DNA of 64,000 bases, taken from Paraburkholderia sp. IMGN_8. GTDB lineage: Bacteria; Pseudomonadota; Gammaproteobacteria; Burkholderiales; Burkholderiaceae. The stretch spans positions 620,001 to 684,000 of the forward strand of contig NZ_CP150901.1 of assembly GCF_038050405.1 (NCBI RefSeq), in the 5' to 3' direction. The notes below the pieces were generated by a model. It was given only the letters and a program-made list of their open reading frames with translations, ran no database searches and was not told the origin of the DNA. The position numbers and the translations under genes are program-made. Below, in pieces: positions 16,765 through 24,418 of the stretch (position 1 is its first letter; every line of letters starts with the position of its first letter).

Positions 16765-17729
16765 AGGCGATAAACGCGATGAACGCAACCCGCATTCGAC
16801 TCGACGCGACACGCTGGCATTGGCAGCATGGACCGATCGATCTGATCCTTGGCGCCGATGGCGAGCCCGCAGCCGTGCAGGCCGCGTATGAGGCCTGCTG
16901 GACGCGTTTTGTTGACGTGTTGCCCGAGTTGGTCAGCGAGCTTAAGCTACTTCGACAAGCGCTGCCGAATGAGGCCGTGCTCAACGAATGTGAGTTGAAA
17001 GGCGAGGTAGCCCGCCGCATGTGGAGCGCGTGTTTTCCTCACCGCGCACGCTATATCACACCCATGGCGGCCGTGGCAGGCAGCGTCGCCGATGAACTGA
17101 TCGCGGCGTTCGAGCGGCCCGGCGTATCGCGCGCTTTCATCAATAATGGCGGCGATATTGCATTGCATTTGACGGAGGGGCAGCAGTACCGCGTCGGCGT
17201 ATTGGCGAATCTCGCCGAACTCGCCGAACTTTCAGGCGCCAGGCTCGCGGGCGAGCAAGCGCTCAATGCAAACCTCACGCTCGACGCCGGCATGCCGATC
17301 CGCGGTATCGCGACCAGCGGCTGGCGTGGCCGCAGTTTCAGCCTCGGTATCGCCGACAGCGTGACGGTGCTCGCGTGCAACGCCGCCACTGCCGACGCCG
17401 CCGCGACGATGATCGCCAATGCCGTCGATTGCGATCACGCAGGCATCGTGCGCCGCCCGGCGTCGTCGTTGAAAGACGATAGCGATCTCGGCGACATGCT
17501 GGTGACGGTCGACGTGCCGCCCTTGCCGCAGCCACTGATCGATTTCGCGCTGGCCCGTGGTGCCGAAACGGCTCAGCGTCTGCGTGAACGAGGCTTGATC
17601 GAAAGCGCCGCGCTGTTCCTGCAAGGGCAGGTGCGCGTCGTCGGCATGATTCAGCAAGGCGCGGCGCTTCTAACGCATCGCGCTCGAAAACCAACGGAGG
17701 CTCCGTGTTCGAAATACGCCGCGTGCTGA
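16761..17729 (+). CDS. ApbE-like (UPF0280-type) protein, candidate flavin attachment factor
   Basis: A 322-residue soluble protein that overlaps the reductase stop by ATGA, so they are probably made together. It resembles UPF0280 and, more distantly, ApbE flavin transferases: FINNGGDIALHL matches the ApbE GGDI strand, and GIATSGWRGRSFSLGIADSVTVLACNA-type text matches the ATSG and SVTV segments. The HxxDP metal motif common in ApbE between those segments is not seen. Since the E. barkeri reductase has covalent flavin, I infer a role in flavin attachment or reductase maturation. The start could be the ATG at 16779. Family match is moderate; function is hypothesis. Confidence 0.7.
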   Translation: MKAINAMNATRIRLDATRWHWQHGPIDLILGADGEPAAVQAAYEACWTRFVDVLPELVSELKLLRQALPNEAVLNECELKGEVARRMWSACFPHRARYITPMAAVAGSVADELIAAFERPGVSRAFINNGGDIALHLTEGQQYRVGVLANLAELAELSGARLAGEQALNANLTLDAGMPIRGIATSGWRGRSFSLGIADSVTVLACNAATADAAATMIANAVDCDHAGIVRRPASSLKDDSDLGDMLVTVDVPPLPQPLIDFALARGAETAQRLRERGLIESAALFLQGQVRVVGMIQQGAALLTHRARKPTEAPCSKYAAC

Positions 17730-18295
17730 CGCACGTCGAAGACATCTTTCACGAGTTCGGCCCCGCGCCCGCGCAGCCGTTGCGGCGCGGCGCGATTGCC
17801 GCGGTGATGACGAACCCGTTCGCCGGACGCTACGAGGCGCACATCGAGTCCGCAATGGAAGCGCTCAAGCCGATCGGCTTCGACATGGCGCAGCGGCTGC
17901 TCGCGGCGATGGCCGTGCCGCACGCTTCGATCGAAGGCTATGGCAAAGGCGCGATCGTCGGCTCGCGCGGCGAACTCGAACACGGCGCGCTGTGGCATGT
18001 GCCGGGCGGCTATGCGATGCGTGAGTTGCTGGAGAAAAACGGCGTGCCGACCAACGCGATCGTGCCGTCGACCAAGAAGGTCGGCGCGCCTTCCACCGCG
18101 CTCGACGTGCCGCTCACGCACGTCAATGCGAGCTACGTGCGCAGTCATTTCGATGCGATCGAAGTGCGCGTGCCCGGCGCGCCCGCCGCGGACGAACTGG
18201 TGTATATCCTCGTGATGAGCACCGGGCAGCGCGTGCATGCGCGGGTCGGCGGCCTTGCGAAAGAGGCGATAGTCGGCAAGGACGGCTTGCGTTGA
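17705..18295 (+). CDS. AA_synth (DUF1185) family protein, first paralogue
   Basis: A 196-residue protein starts at GTG 17705 behind a strong GGAGG and overlaps the preceding gene by 25 bases. It belongs to the DUF1185/AA_synth family, known from a crystal structure as a variant of the Bacillus chorismate mutase fold with no proven reaction. Shared with the next gene are YGKxAIVG, GELEH, VRSHFDAIE and the KDGLR-like end, which mark likely active or interface residues. Its place between reductase and enamidase genes suggests a role on the ring-opened or tautomeric intermediate, for example decarboxylation, deformylation or isomerisation of 2-formylglutarate. That is inference. Confidence 0.78.
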   Translation: MFEIRRVLTHVEDIFHEFGPAPAQPLRRGAIAAVMTNPFAGRYEAHIESAMEALKPIGFDMAQRLLAAMAVPHASIEGYGKGAIVGSRGELEHGALWHVPGGYAMRELLEKNGVPTNAIVPSTKKVGAPSTALDVPLTHVNASYVRSHFDAIEVRVPGAPAADELVYILVMSTGQRVHARVGGLAKEAIVGKDGLR

Positions 18296-18379
18296 ACGCT
18301 TCCCGAACGCTTCCTGAATCACGAACCGAACATAAGCGCTGAACGTAAGCAACACGCGCACCCAAACACGGAGAGCGAA

Positions 18380-18964
18380 ATGGCAATCAAGCTTCGCAAG
18401 CTGGTCGTGCAGGTCGATGAAGTACGCATTGAAATGGGGCAGACCGTCAACCCGCCGGCCCGCCGTGCGGTAGCGATTGCGGTGATCGAGAATCCGTATG
18501 CGGGCCGCTATGAGGCCAGGCTCGACGCGCTGATCGAAGCCGGCGAGGAACTCGGCGGCTTGCTCGGCAACAAGTGCGTCGAAGCACTCGGCATCAAGCC
18601 GGCCGAAGCGCAAAGCTACGGCAAGGCGGCTATCGTCGGCGAGGCGGGTGAACTGGAACACGCTGCGGCGATCCTGCATCCGAAGCTCGGCGCGCCGCTG
18701 CGGGTTGCGGTCGAGAAGGGCGCGGCGCTGGTGCCGTCGGCGAAGAAAATGGGCACGCTGGGCACCGCAATCGACGTGCCGCTCGGCCACAAGGACGCTG
18801 CCTTCGTGCGCAGCCATTTCGACGCGATCGAAGCGCGCGTGTCGGACGCGCCGCGTGCGAATGAAATCGTCGTGGCGGTCGCGGTGACGGCGTCGGGACG
18901 GCCGCTGCCGCGCGTCGGCGGCTTGCAGGTGAGTGAGATCAAGGGCGAAGACGGTTTGCGTTGA
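18380..18964 (+). CDS. AA_synth (DUF1185) family protein, second paralogue
   Basis: The 194-residue product is clearly related to the preceding gene but diverged: the YGKAAIVGEAGELEH segment, PSAKKMG, IDVPLGH and VRSHFDAIEARV align along the length. The ATG at 18380 follows GGAGAGCGAA, 84 bases after the first paralogue. The two may form a mixed complex, with one chain catalytic and the other structural, or act in sequence. The first has VPSTKKVG and HVP where this one has VPSAKKMG and LHP. A repeat-rich gap follows before the transporter genes. Confidence 0.78.
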   Translation: MAIKLRKLVVQVDEVRIEMGQTVNPPARRAVAIAVIENPYAGRYEARLDALIEAGEELGGLLGNKCVEALGIKPAEAQSYGKAAIVGEAGELEHAAAILHPKLGAPLRVAVEKGAALVPSAKKMGTLGTAIDVPLGHKDAAFVRSHFDAIEARVSDAPRANEIVVAVAVTASGRPLPRVGGLQVSEIKGEDGLR

Positions 18965-18977
18965 GTCGTTTCGCTGG

Positions 18978-19030
18978 CCCCCAAGGGGACTTCCTCCGGG
19001 GCGCCCCCCAAGGGGACTTCCTCCGGGGCG
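18978..19030 (+). repeat. Two direct 26-base repeats with a hairpin-forming sequence
   Basis: CCCCCAAGGGGACTTCCTCC followed by GGGGCG occurs at 18978-19003 and again at 19005-19030. CCCC/GGGG pairs can fold each unit. A close variant (CACCAAGTGGACTTCCTTCGG) sits in the hairpin loop of the repeat arms at 5362 and 8748, so the same module has spread independently. It lies in the gap between the second DUF1185 gene and the permease gene, where it may stabilise or partly end the transcript. Confidence 0.65.
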
Positions 19031-19145
19031 TATTGTCCTGCCGTTGACGCGTGCGCGCATGGTGCCGCACGCGCTGCAATGTCTGCTGCCGGTCCGTCGC
19101 AGGTAGAGTGCGACTTTGCCGGATAGCAAGCTGCCGAGGGTCGCG

Positions 19146-21080
19146 ATGTTTTCGAATTTGCTGGTACAGCTGGTCAATGGACTCGCCGACGCGTCGACGC
19201 TGTTTCTCGTCGCCGCCGGTCTGTCGCTGATCTTCGGCGTGACGCGCATCGTCAACTTTGCGCACGGCTCGTTCTATATGTTCGGCATCTATGTCGCGTA
19301 TAGCATCGCAAGTCGCTTCGGCCATACGGCGGGCGGGTTCTGGTTGTCGGTGCTGGTGGCCGCGCTGGTCGTGGCTGTGCTTGGCGCGCTGGTCGAAATG
19401 ATCGTGTTGAGGCGTATTTACCAGGCACCCGAATTGTTTCATTTGCTGGCGACGTTTGCGCTCGTGCTGATCTTTCGCGACGCCGCATTGTGGCTGTGGG
19501 GCCCGGAAGACCTGTTCGGACCGCGTGCGCCGCATCTGGCGGGCGCGGTCGATTTCCTCGGTCACCCGCTGCCCACTTACGATATCGCGCTGATCGTGAT
19601 CGGACCGGTCGTGTTGCTGCTGCTGTGGTACGCGTTGACGCGCACGCGCTGGGGCACGCTGGTGCGCGCGGCGACGCAGGATCGCGAGATGCTCGGCGCG
19701 CTCGGCATCAATCAGGCGTGGTTGTTCACCGGCGTGTTTTTCGTCGGCGCGTTTCTCGCCGGTTTGGGCGGCGCGCTGCAAGGGCCGCGGATGTCGGCGA
19801 ATCTGTCGCTGGATCTGGAGACCATCGGCAATGCGTTTGTCGTGGTGGTGGTCGGCGGGATGGGGTCGATTCCGGGCGCGTTTGTCGCCGCGCTGCTGAT
19901 CGCGGAAATCAAGGCGCTGTGCATCGGCATCGGACATGTATCGGTGTTCGGTATCGATCTGTCGTTGAGCCGCTTCACGCTGGTCGCCGAGTTTGTCGTG
20001 ATGGCGGTGGTGCTGGTGGTGCGGCCCTGGGGCTTGCTCGGCCGGGCGAGTGCTGCCGTGCGGGGCATGGCGGCGCCGGAAGCGCCTTTGAGGCCCGCGG
20101 GCAAGCGTCTGAAGTGGCTGGCGGGGATCGCGCTGATGGTGCTGGTATTGGCGCCGCTTGCGGCGAACGCGTTTCCGTACATGCCGGTACTGCTTGTTGA
20201 AATCCTCATCGCCGTACTGTTCGCAACGAGTCTGCATTTCATCATGGGCCCAGGCGGCATGCATTCGTTCGGTCATGCCGCTTACTTCGGCCTCGGCGCA
20301 TACGGCGCGGCGCTGTTCCTCAAAGTTTTGAATCTGCCGATGGAAGCCGCGTTGTTGCTCGGACCCGTGCTCGCGGTGGCCGGCGCGCTGGTATTCGGCT
20401 GGTTTTGCGTGCGCCTCTCCGGCGTCTATCTCGCGATGCTGACGCTCGCGTTCGCGCAGATCGTCTGGTCGGTGGTGTTTCAGTGGGACGCCGTGACGGG
20501 CGGCAGCAACGGCATTCTCGGTTTGTGGCCGTCGAACTGGCTGGCGTCGCCGGTGGCTTTTTACTATGTGACGCTGGTCTGCGCGGTGATCGGCGTGTGG
20601 CTTTTGCGCAAGATGCTGTTCTCGCCGCTTGGCTACGCGATGCGGGCGTCGCGCGATTCGGTTTTACGGGCAGAGGCGATCGGCATCGACGTGAAGCGCG
20701 TGCAGTGGGCGGCGTTCGTGATTGCGTCGCTATTCTGCGGATTGGCTGGATCGCTGTACGCGTTTTCCAAGGGCACGATTTCGCCGGAAGTGATCAGCGT
20801 GAGCCGCTCTGTCGACGGCCTTGTGATGGTGCTGCTCGGCGGCTTGCAGACACTGACCGGCCCCATTGTCGGCGCAGCGGTATTCACGTGGCTGCAGGAC
20901 GCCGTCGCACGGCAGACCGATTATTGGCAGGCGCTGCTCGGCCTCGCGATCCTGCTGCTGGTGATCGCGTTTCCGCAAGGGATTGTAGGCTTCATCCGCG
21001 AGCGTTTTGGCGATGACGATACCGCTGAAGAAAGCGTCAAGTCGCCACCGCAAGCTACCGCGATCAAGGAGGGGCTATGA
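19146..21080 (+). CDS. Branched-chain-type ABC permease, LivH and LivM fused
   Basis: A 644-residue inner membrane protein made of two permeases usually encoded apart. Residues about 1-300 are LivH-like (LSLIFGVTRIVNFAHGSFYM, GGMGSIPGAF) and about 310-640 LivM-like (GPGGMHSFGHAAYFGLGAYG, YLAMLTLAFAQIVW, GGLQTLTGPIVGA). The ATG at 19146 follows GAGG; a TTG at 19116 is in frame but unlikely. The stop overlaps the livG-like gene by ATGA. This family imports branched-chain amino acids, amides, urea and some aromatic acids; here nicotinate or a related N-heterocyclic acid is inferred from the neighbours. Confidence 0.88.
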   Translation: MFSNLLVQLVNGLADASTLFLVAAGLSLIFGVTRIVNFAHGSFYMFGIYVAYSIASRFGHTAGGFWLSVLVAALVVAVLGALVEMIVLRRIYQAPELFHLLATFALVLIFRDAALWLWGPEDLFGPRAPHLAGAVDFLGHPLPTYDIALIVIGPVVLLLLWYALTRTRWGTLVRAATQDREMLGALGINQAWLFTGVFFVGAFLAGLGGALQGPRMSANLSLDLETIGNAFVVVVVGGMGSIPGAFVAALLIAEIKALCIGIGHVSVFGIDLSLSRFTLVAEFVVMAVVLVVRPWGLLGRASAAVRGMAAPEAPLRPAGKRLKWLAGIALMVLVLAPLAANAFPYMPVLLVEILIAVLFATSLHFIMGPGGMHSFGHAAYFGLGAYGAALFLKVLNLPMEAALLLGPVLAVAGALVFGWFCVRLSGVYLAMLTLAFAQIVWSVVFQWDAVTGGSNGILGLWPSNWLASPVAFYYVTLVCAVIGVWLLRKMLFSPLGYAMRASRDSVLRAEAIGIDVKRVQWAAFVIASLFCGLAGSLYAFSKGTISPEVISVSRSVDGLVMVLLGGLQTLTGPIVGAAVFTWLQDAVARQTDYWQALLGLAILLLVIAFPQGIVGFIRERFGDDDTAEESVKSPPQATAIKEGL

Positions 21081-21886
21081 GCTTGCTGCGCGTCTTAGGC
21101 CTGTCCAAATCGTTCGGCGGGCTGAAAGCCGTCGACGATGTTTCCTTCGATCTCGAAGCCGGTCAACTGCTCGCTTTGCTCGGCCCGAACGGCGCGGGCA
21201 AGTCGACCTGCTTCAACATGGTCAACGGTCAGTTGCAGCCGTCGTCCGGATCGATTCGACTCGACGATCAGGAACTCGTCGGCATGCGGCCGCGCGATAT
21301 CTGGCGGCTGGGCGTCGGTCGCACGTTCCAGATCGCCGCGACCTTCAACTCGATGACCGTGCTCGAGAACGTGCAGATGGCCCTGGTGTCGCGTGAACGC
21401 AAGATATTCGGCCTGTGGAAATCCGCAGGCTCGCGCTACGCCGACGAAGCGCTCGCGTTGCTCGAACAGGTCGGCATGGCTGCCGATGCGCATCGCGCAT
21501 GCGGCGTGCTCGCTTATGGCGATGTCAAACGCGTCGAACTCGCCATCGCGCTGGCGAATCGCCCAAAGCTGCTGCTGATGGACGAGCCCACTGCCGGCAT
21601 GGCGCCGAAGGAGCGCAACGAATTGATGGCACTGACCAAACGTCTCGTGACGGAACACCGAATCGGCGTGCTGTTCACCGAACACAGCATGGACGTTGTA
21701 TTCGCGTACGCCGATCGCATGATTGTGCTCGCTCGCGGCAAGCTGATCGCCGAGGGTGACGCGGAAACGATCCGTAACGACGCACGTGTGCAGGAAGTCT
21801 ATTTCGGCACCGGAAAAACCTTCCGGCCGCACGCGCCGCTGCATGAAGCGGCAGGCGGTCATCAAGGCCAGGGAGCGCTGCAATGA
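21077..21886 (+). CDS. LivG-like ABC transporter ATPase
   Basis: This 269-residue ATPase has Walker A GPNGAGKST at residues 36-44 and Walker B LLLMDEPTAG. The signature region reads YGDVKRVELAIALA in place of LSGGQ, which is normal for LivG. FTEHSMDVVFAYADRMIVL is the switch histidine region. It overlaps both the permease gene and the next ATPase gene by four bases, so the three are translationally coupled. It would power import by the fused permease together with the LivF partner. Confidence 0.9.
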   Translation: MSLLRVLGLSKSFGGLKAVDDVSFDLEAGQLLALLGPNGAGKSTCFNMVNGQLQPSSGSIRLDDQELVGMRPRDIWRLGVGRTFQIAATFNSMTVLENVQMALVSRERKIFGLWKSAGSRYADEALALLEQVGMAADAHRACGVLAYGDVKRVELAIALANRPKLLLMDEPTAGMAPKERNELMALTKRLVTEHRIGVLFTEHSMDVVFAYADRMIVLARGKLIAEGDAETIRNDARVQEVYFGTGKTFRPHAPLHEAAGGHQGQGALQ

Positions 21887-22596
21887 GCGAGCCGACGCTG
21901 AAAGTGTCCGGCCTCAACGCGTTCTATGGCCGCGCGCACATTCTGTTCGACGTCGGCCTTGAGGTCGGCCGCGGCGAGGTCGTGGCGCTGATGGGCCGCA
22001 ACGGCGCGGGCAAATCGACGACGATGAAAGCGGTCATGGGTCTGCTGCCGCGTCGTCACGGCGAAGTGCGTTTTCGCGGCCAGAACATTACGACGTTGCC
22101 GCCGTATCGAATCGCCCGCATGGGCATGGGCTTCGTGCCGGAAGACCGCCGCGTGTTTGCCGATCTGACCGTGATGGAAAACCTCGACACAGGCCGTCAG
22201 CCGCCCCGCGAAGGCACGCCGCAATGGACGCCCGAAAAACTGTTTCGCCTGTTTCCCAATCTCGGCGAAATGCCGAAACGTCCGGGCGGCCAGATGAGCG
22301 GCGGCGAGCAGCAGATGCTGACCGTGTCGCGCACGCTGATGGGCAATCCGTATCTGGTGCTGCTCGACGAACCGTCCGAGGGCGTGGCGCCCGTGATCGT
22401 CGAACAGATGGCGAACATGATTCTCGAACTCAAGCGCGAAGGGTTGTCGATTCTGTTATCCGAACAGAACCTGCACTTCGCCGAGCTGGTCAGCGACCGC
22501 GCGTATGTGCTCGAAAAAGGGCAGATCCGTTTCAGCGGCACGATCGGCGAACTCGCAAAGAACGAAACAGTCAGGCGCGCTTACCTGAGCGTGTGA
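21883..22596 (+). CDS. LivF-like ABC transporter ATPase
   Basis: The 237-residue partner ATPase has Walker A GRNGAGKST (residues 38-46), signature MSGGEQQML and Walker B LLDEPSEGVAPV, with SILLSEQNLHFAELVSDRAYVLEKG typical of LivF. It starts within the livG-like gene (ATGA) and is followed by the enamidase gene after 72 bases. Its binding protein is encoded at the far end of the cluster (28095-29312). Confidence 0.9.
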   Translation: MSEPTLKVSGLNAFYGRAHILFDVGLEVGRGEVVALMGRNGAGKSTTMKAVMGLLPRRHGEVRFRGQNITTLPPYRIARMGMGFVPEDRRVFADLTVMENLDTGRQPPREGTPQWTPEKLFRLFPNLGEMPKRPGGQMSGGEQQMLTVSRTLMGNPYLVLLDEPSEGVAPVIVEQMANMILELKREGLSILLSEQNLHFAELVSDRAYVLEKGQIRFSGTIGELAKNETVRRAYLSV

Positions 22597-22668
22597 TTCC
22601 ATCGGCGGGCAAGCGTGCACGATGGACACGCTTGCCGCGCGGGGCAGTCGTTGCGAAAGGAGAAGCAG

Positions 22669-23868
22669 ATGGCAGCAGAGACGTTGACAGGCTTGTCGGG
22701 CAAGGTCGCGGTAACGAACATCGGCCTGCTGTTATCCGGCGACATCGACCAGCCGATTCTCGATGCGGACACGCTGGTGATCGACGACGGCGTGATCGTC
22801 GCAGTCGGCTACGAAAAGGATTGCGACCTCGAAGGCGCGCGCACGACCGTCGATTGCAAAGGCACCACCGTCGCGCCCGGCCTGATCGATTCGCACGTGC
22901 ATCCGGTGTTCGGCGACTGGACGCCGCGTCAGAATCAGATGGGCTGGATCGAATCGAATCTGAACGGCGGCGTCACCACGATGATCTCCGCCGGCGAGGT
23001 GCATTTGCCCGGCCGCCCGAAAGACGTGCTCGGCGTGAAGGCGCTCGCGATCACTGCGCAACGTTCGTTCGAAGGAATGCGCGGCGCGGGCGTCGGCGGC
23101 GGCGTGAAAGTGATGGCCGGTGCGCCGGTGATCGAAAAGGGCATGGTCGAGGAAGACTTCAAGGAGCTTTCGGAGGCGGGCGTGAAGCTGCTCGGCGAAG
23201 TCGGGCTCGGCAGCGTGAAGGGCGGCGAGGAAGCGGCGCAGATGGTCGCATGGGCGCGCAAGTACGGGATTCAAAGCACGATTCACACGGGCGGTCCGTC
23301 GATTCCGGGCTCGGGCCTGATCGACCGGGATGTGGTGCTTGCCGCGGACGCCGACGTGATCGGCCATATCAACGGCGGCCATACGTCACTGTCGTACCGG
23401 CATGTATGCGATCTGTGCGAGCAATCGAGCCGCGCGCTGGAGATCGTCCACAACGGCAACGAGCGGATCGCGTTGCTCACCGCGCGCCACGCGATCGAAC
23501 TCAAATGTCCGCACCGCATCATTCTCGGCACCGATAGCCCTGCCGGTTCCGGTGTGCAACCGCTCGGCATTCTGCGGATGATCGCGCTGATCTCGAGCCT
23601 CGCCGATGTGCCTGCTGAAATCGCCTTCTGCTTCGCGACCGGCAATACGGCGCGGCAACGCAATCTGCGGCAAGGTTTGATCGAAGTGAGCCGTCCCGCC
23701 GACCTCGTGTTCATGGACCGCGCGCAGCACACGGCCGCCGATACGCTGCTCGAAAGCGTGCAGCTCGGCGACATTCCGGGCGTCGGCATGGTGATGATCG
23801 ACGGATTGATCCGCTGCCGCCGCAGCCGCAACACCCCGCCGGCGACTGAAGTGCCGGTGGTGATCTGA
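22669..23868 (+). CDS. Enamidase-like amidohydrolase
   Basis: A 399-residue metal-dependent amidohydrolase resembling E. barkeri enamidase, an Fe-Zn enzyme that opens 1,4,5,6-tetrahydro-6-oxonicotinate to ammonia and (S)-2-formylglutarate. The first metal pair is H76 and H78 in GLIDSHVHP; later ligands fit the His in STIHTGGPS and IGHINGGHTS, and the Asp in ILGTDSPAGSG. The ATG at 22669 sits behind a strong AAAGGAGAAG. Its occurrence with a reductase homologue and nicotinate dehydrogenase genes supports the assignment over a general imidazolonepropionase or dihydroorotase-like role. Confidence 0.84.
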   Translation: MAAETLTGLSGKVAVTNIGLLLSGDIDQPILDADTLVIDDGVIVAVGYEKDCDLEGARTTVDCKGTTVAPGLIDSHVHPVFGDWTPRQNQMGWIESNLNGGVTTMISAGEVHLPGRPKDVLGVKALAITAQRSFEGMRGAGVGGGVKVMAGAPVIEKGMVEEDFKELSEAGVKLLGEVGLGSVKGGEEAAQMVAWARKYGIQSTIHTGGPSIPGSGLIDRDVVLAADADVIGHINGGHTSLSYRHVCDLCEQSSRALEIVHNGNERIALLTARHAIELKCPHRIILGTDSPAGSGVQPLGILRMIALISSLADVPAEIAFCFATGNTARQRNLRQGLIEVSRPADLVFMDRAQHTAADTLLESVQLGDIPGVGMVMIDGLIRCRRSRNTPPATEVPVVI

Positions 23869-23899
23869 ACGCCCGCCGCACGGCGTGACCTGCACCTTC

Positions 23900-24418
23900 A
23901 TGAACCGCCCCGCGACCCTCACGCTGAAGGTGAACGGCGCGACGCATCTCGTCAGCGCCGCTGCCGACACGCCGCTGCTTTATTTGCTGCGCAACGATCT
24001 CGCGCTGAACGGCCCGAAATTCGGCTGCGGCCTCGGCGAATGCGGCGCGTGCACGGTGCTGCTCGACGGCATGCCGACGCGTTCCTGCGTAACGACCGCG
24101 AAGGTCGCATTGGGCCGCGAGATCACCACGCTCGAAGGACTGGGCACGCGTGCCGCACTGCATCCGGTGCAGCAGGCGTTCATCGAAGAACAGGCCGCGC
24201 AGTGCGGCTATTGCCTGAACGGCATGATCATGACTGCCAAAGCGCTGCTCGATCGCGATCCGCATCCGAGCGTCGACACGATCCGGCGCGAGTTGTCGCG
24301 CAACCTGTGCCGCTGCGGCACGCACGTCGAGATCGTGCGCGCGGTGCAGCGTGCTGCTGAATTGCTCGCCGCGCACACGGCGGCGCAAACGGTCGCACAA
24401 GAAGGAGCGCGCGCATGA
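23900..24418 (+). CDS. Nicotinate dehydrogenase small subunit, 2x[2Fe-2S] (NicA type)
   Basis: A 172-residue electron-transfer subunit of the xanthine dehydrogenase family. Eight cysteines bind two [2Fe-2S] centres: C43, C48, C51, C63 (plant-ferredoxin type) and C102, C105, C137, C139 (helical domain). It overlaps the large-subunit gene by ATGA. There is no FAD subunit in the cluster, matching the two-protein NicA/NicB enzyme of Pseudomonas putida that passes electrons to cytochrome c. A GTG at 23885 is an alternative start. The reaction would be hydroxylation of nicotinate at C6; a related N-heterocycle is possible. Confidence 0.88.
   Translation: MNRPATLTLKVNGATHLVSAAADTPLLYLLRNDLALNGPKFGCGLGECGACTVLLDGMPTRSCVTTAKVALGREITTLEGLGTRAALHPVQQAFIEEQAAQCGYCLNGMIMTAKALLDRDPHPSVDTIRRELSRNLCRCGTHVEIVRAVQRAAELLAAHTAAQTVAQEGARA

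Noticed and set aside
17651..19255. Long minus-strand open frame of 534 codons across the ApbE-like and DUF1185 genes
   Set aside because: High-GC shadow of well supported plus-strand genes; Arg/His/Ala-rich translation, no domain, no ribosome site.
18939..20276. Minus-strand open frame of 445 codons opposite the fused permease
   Set aside because: Gln/Arg-rich shadow of a membrane protein gene; no coding signals.
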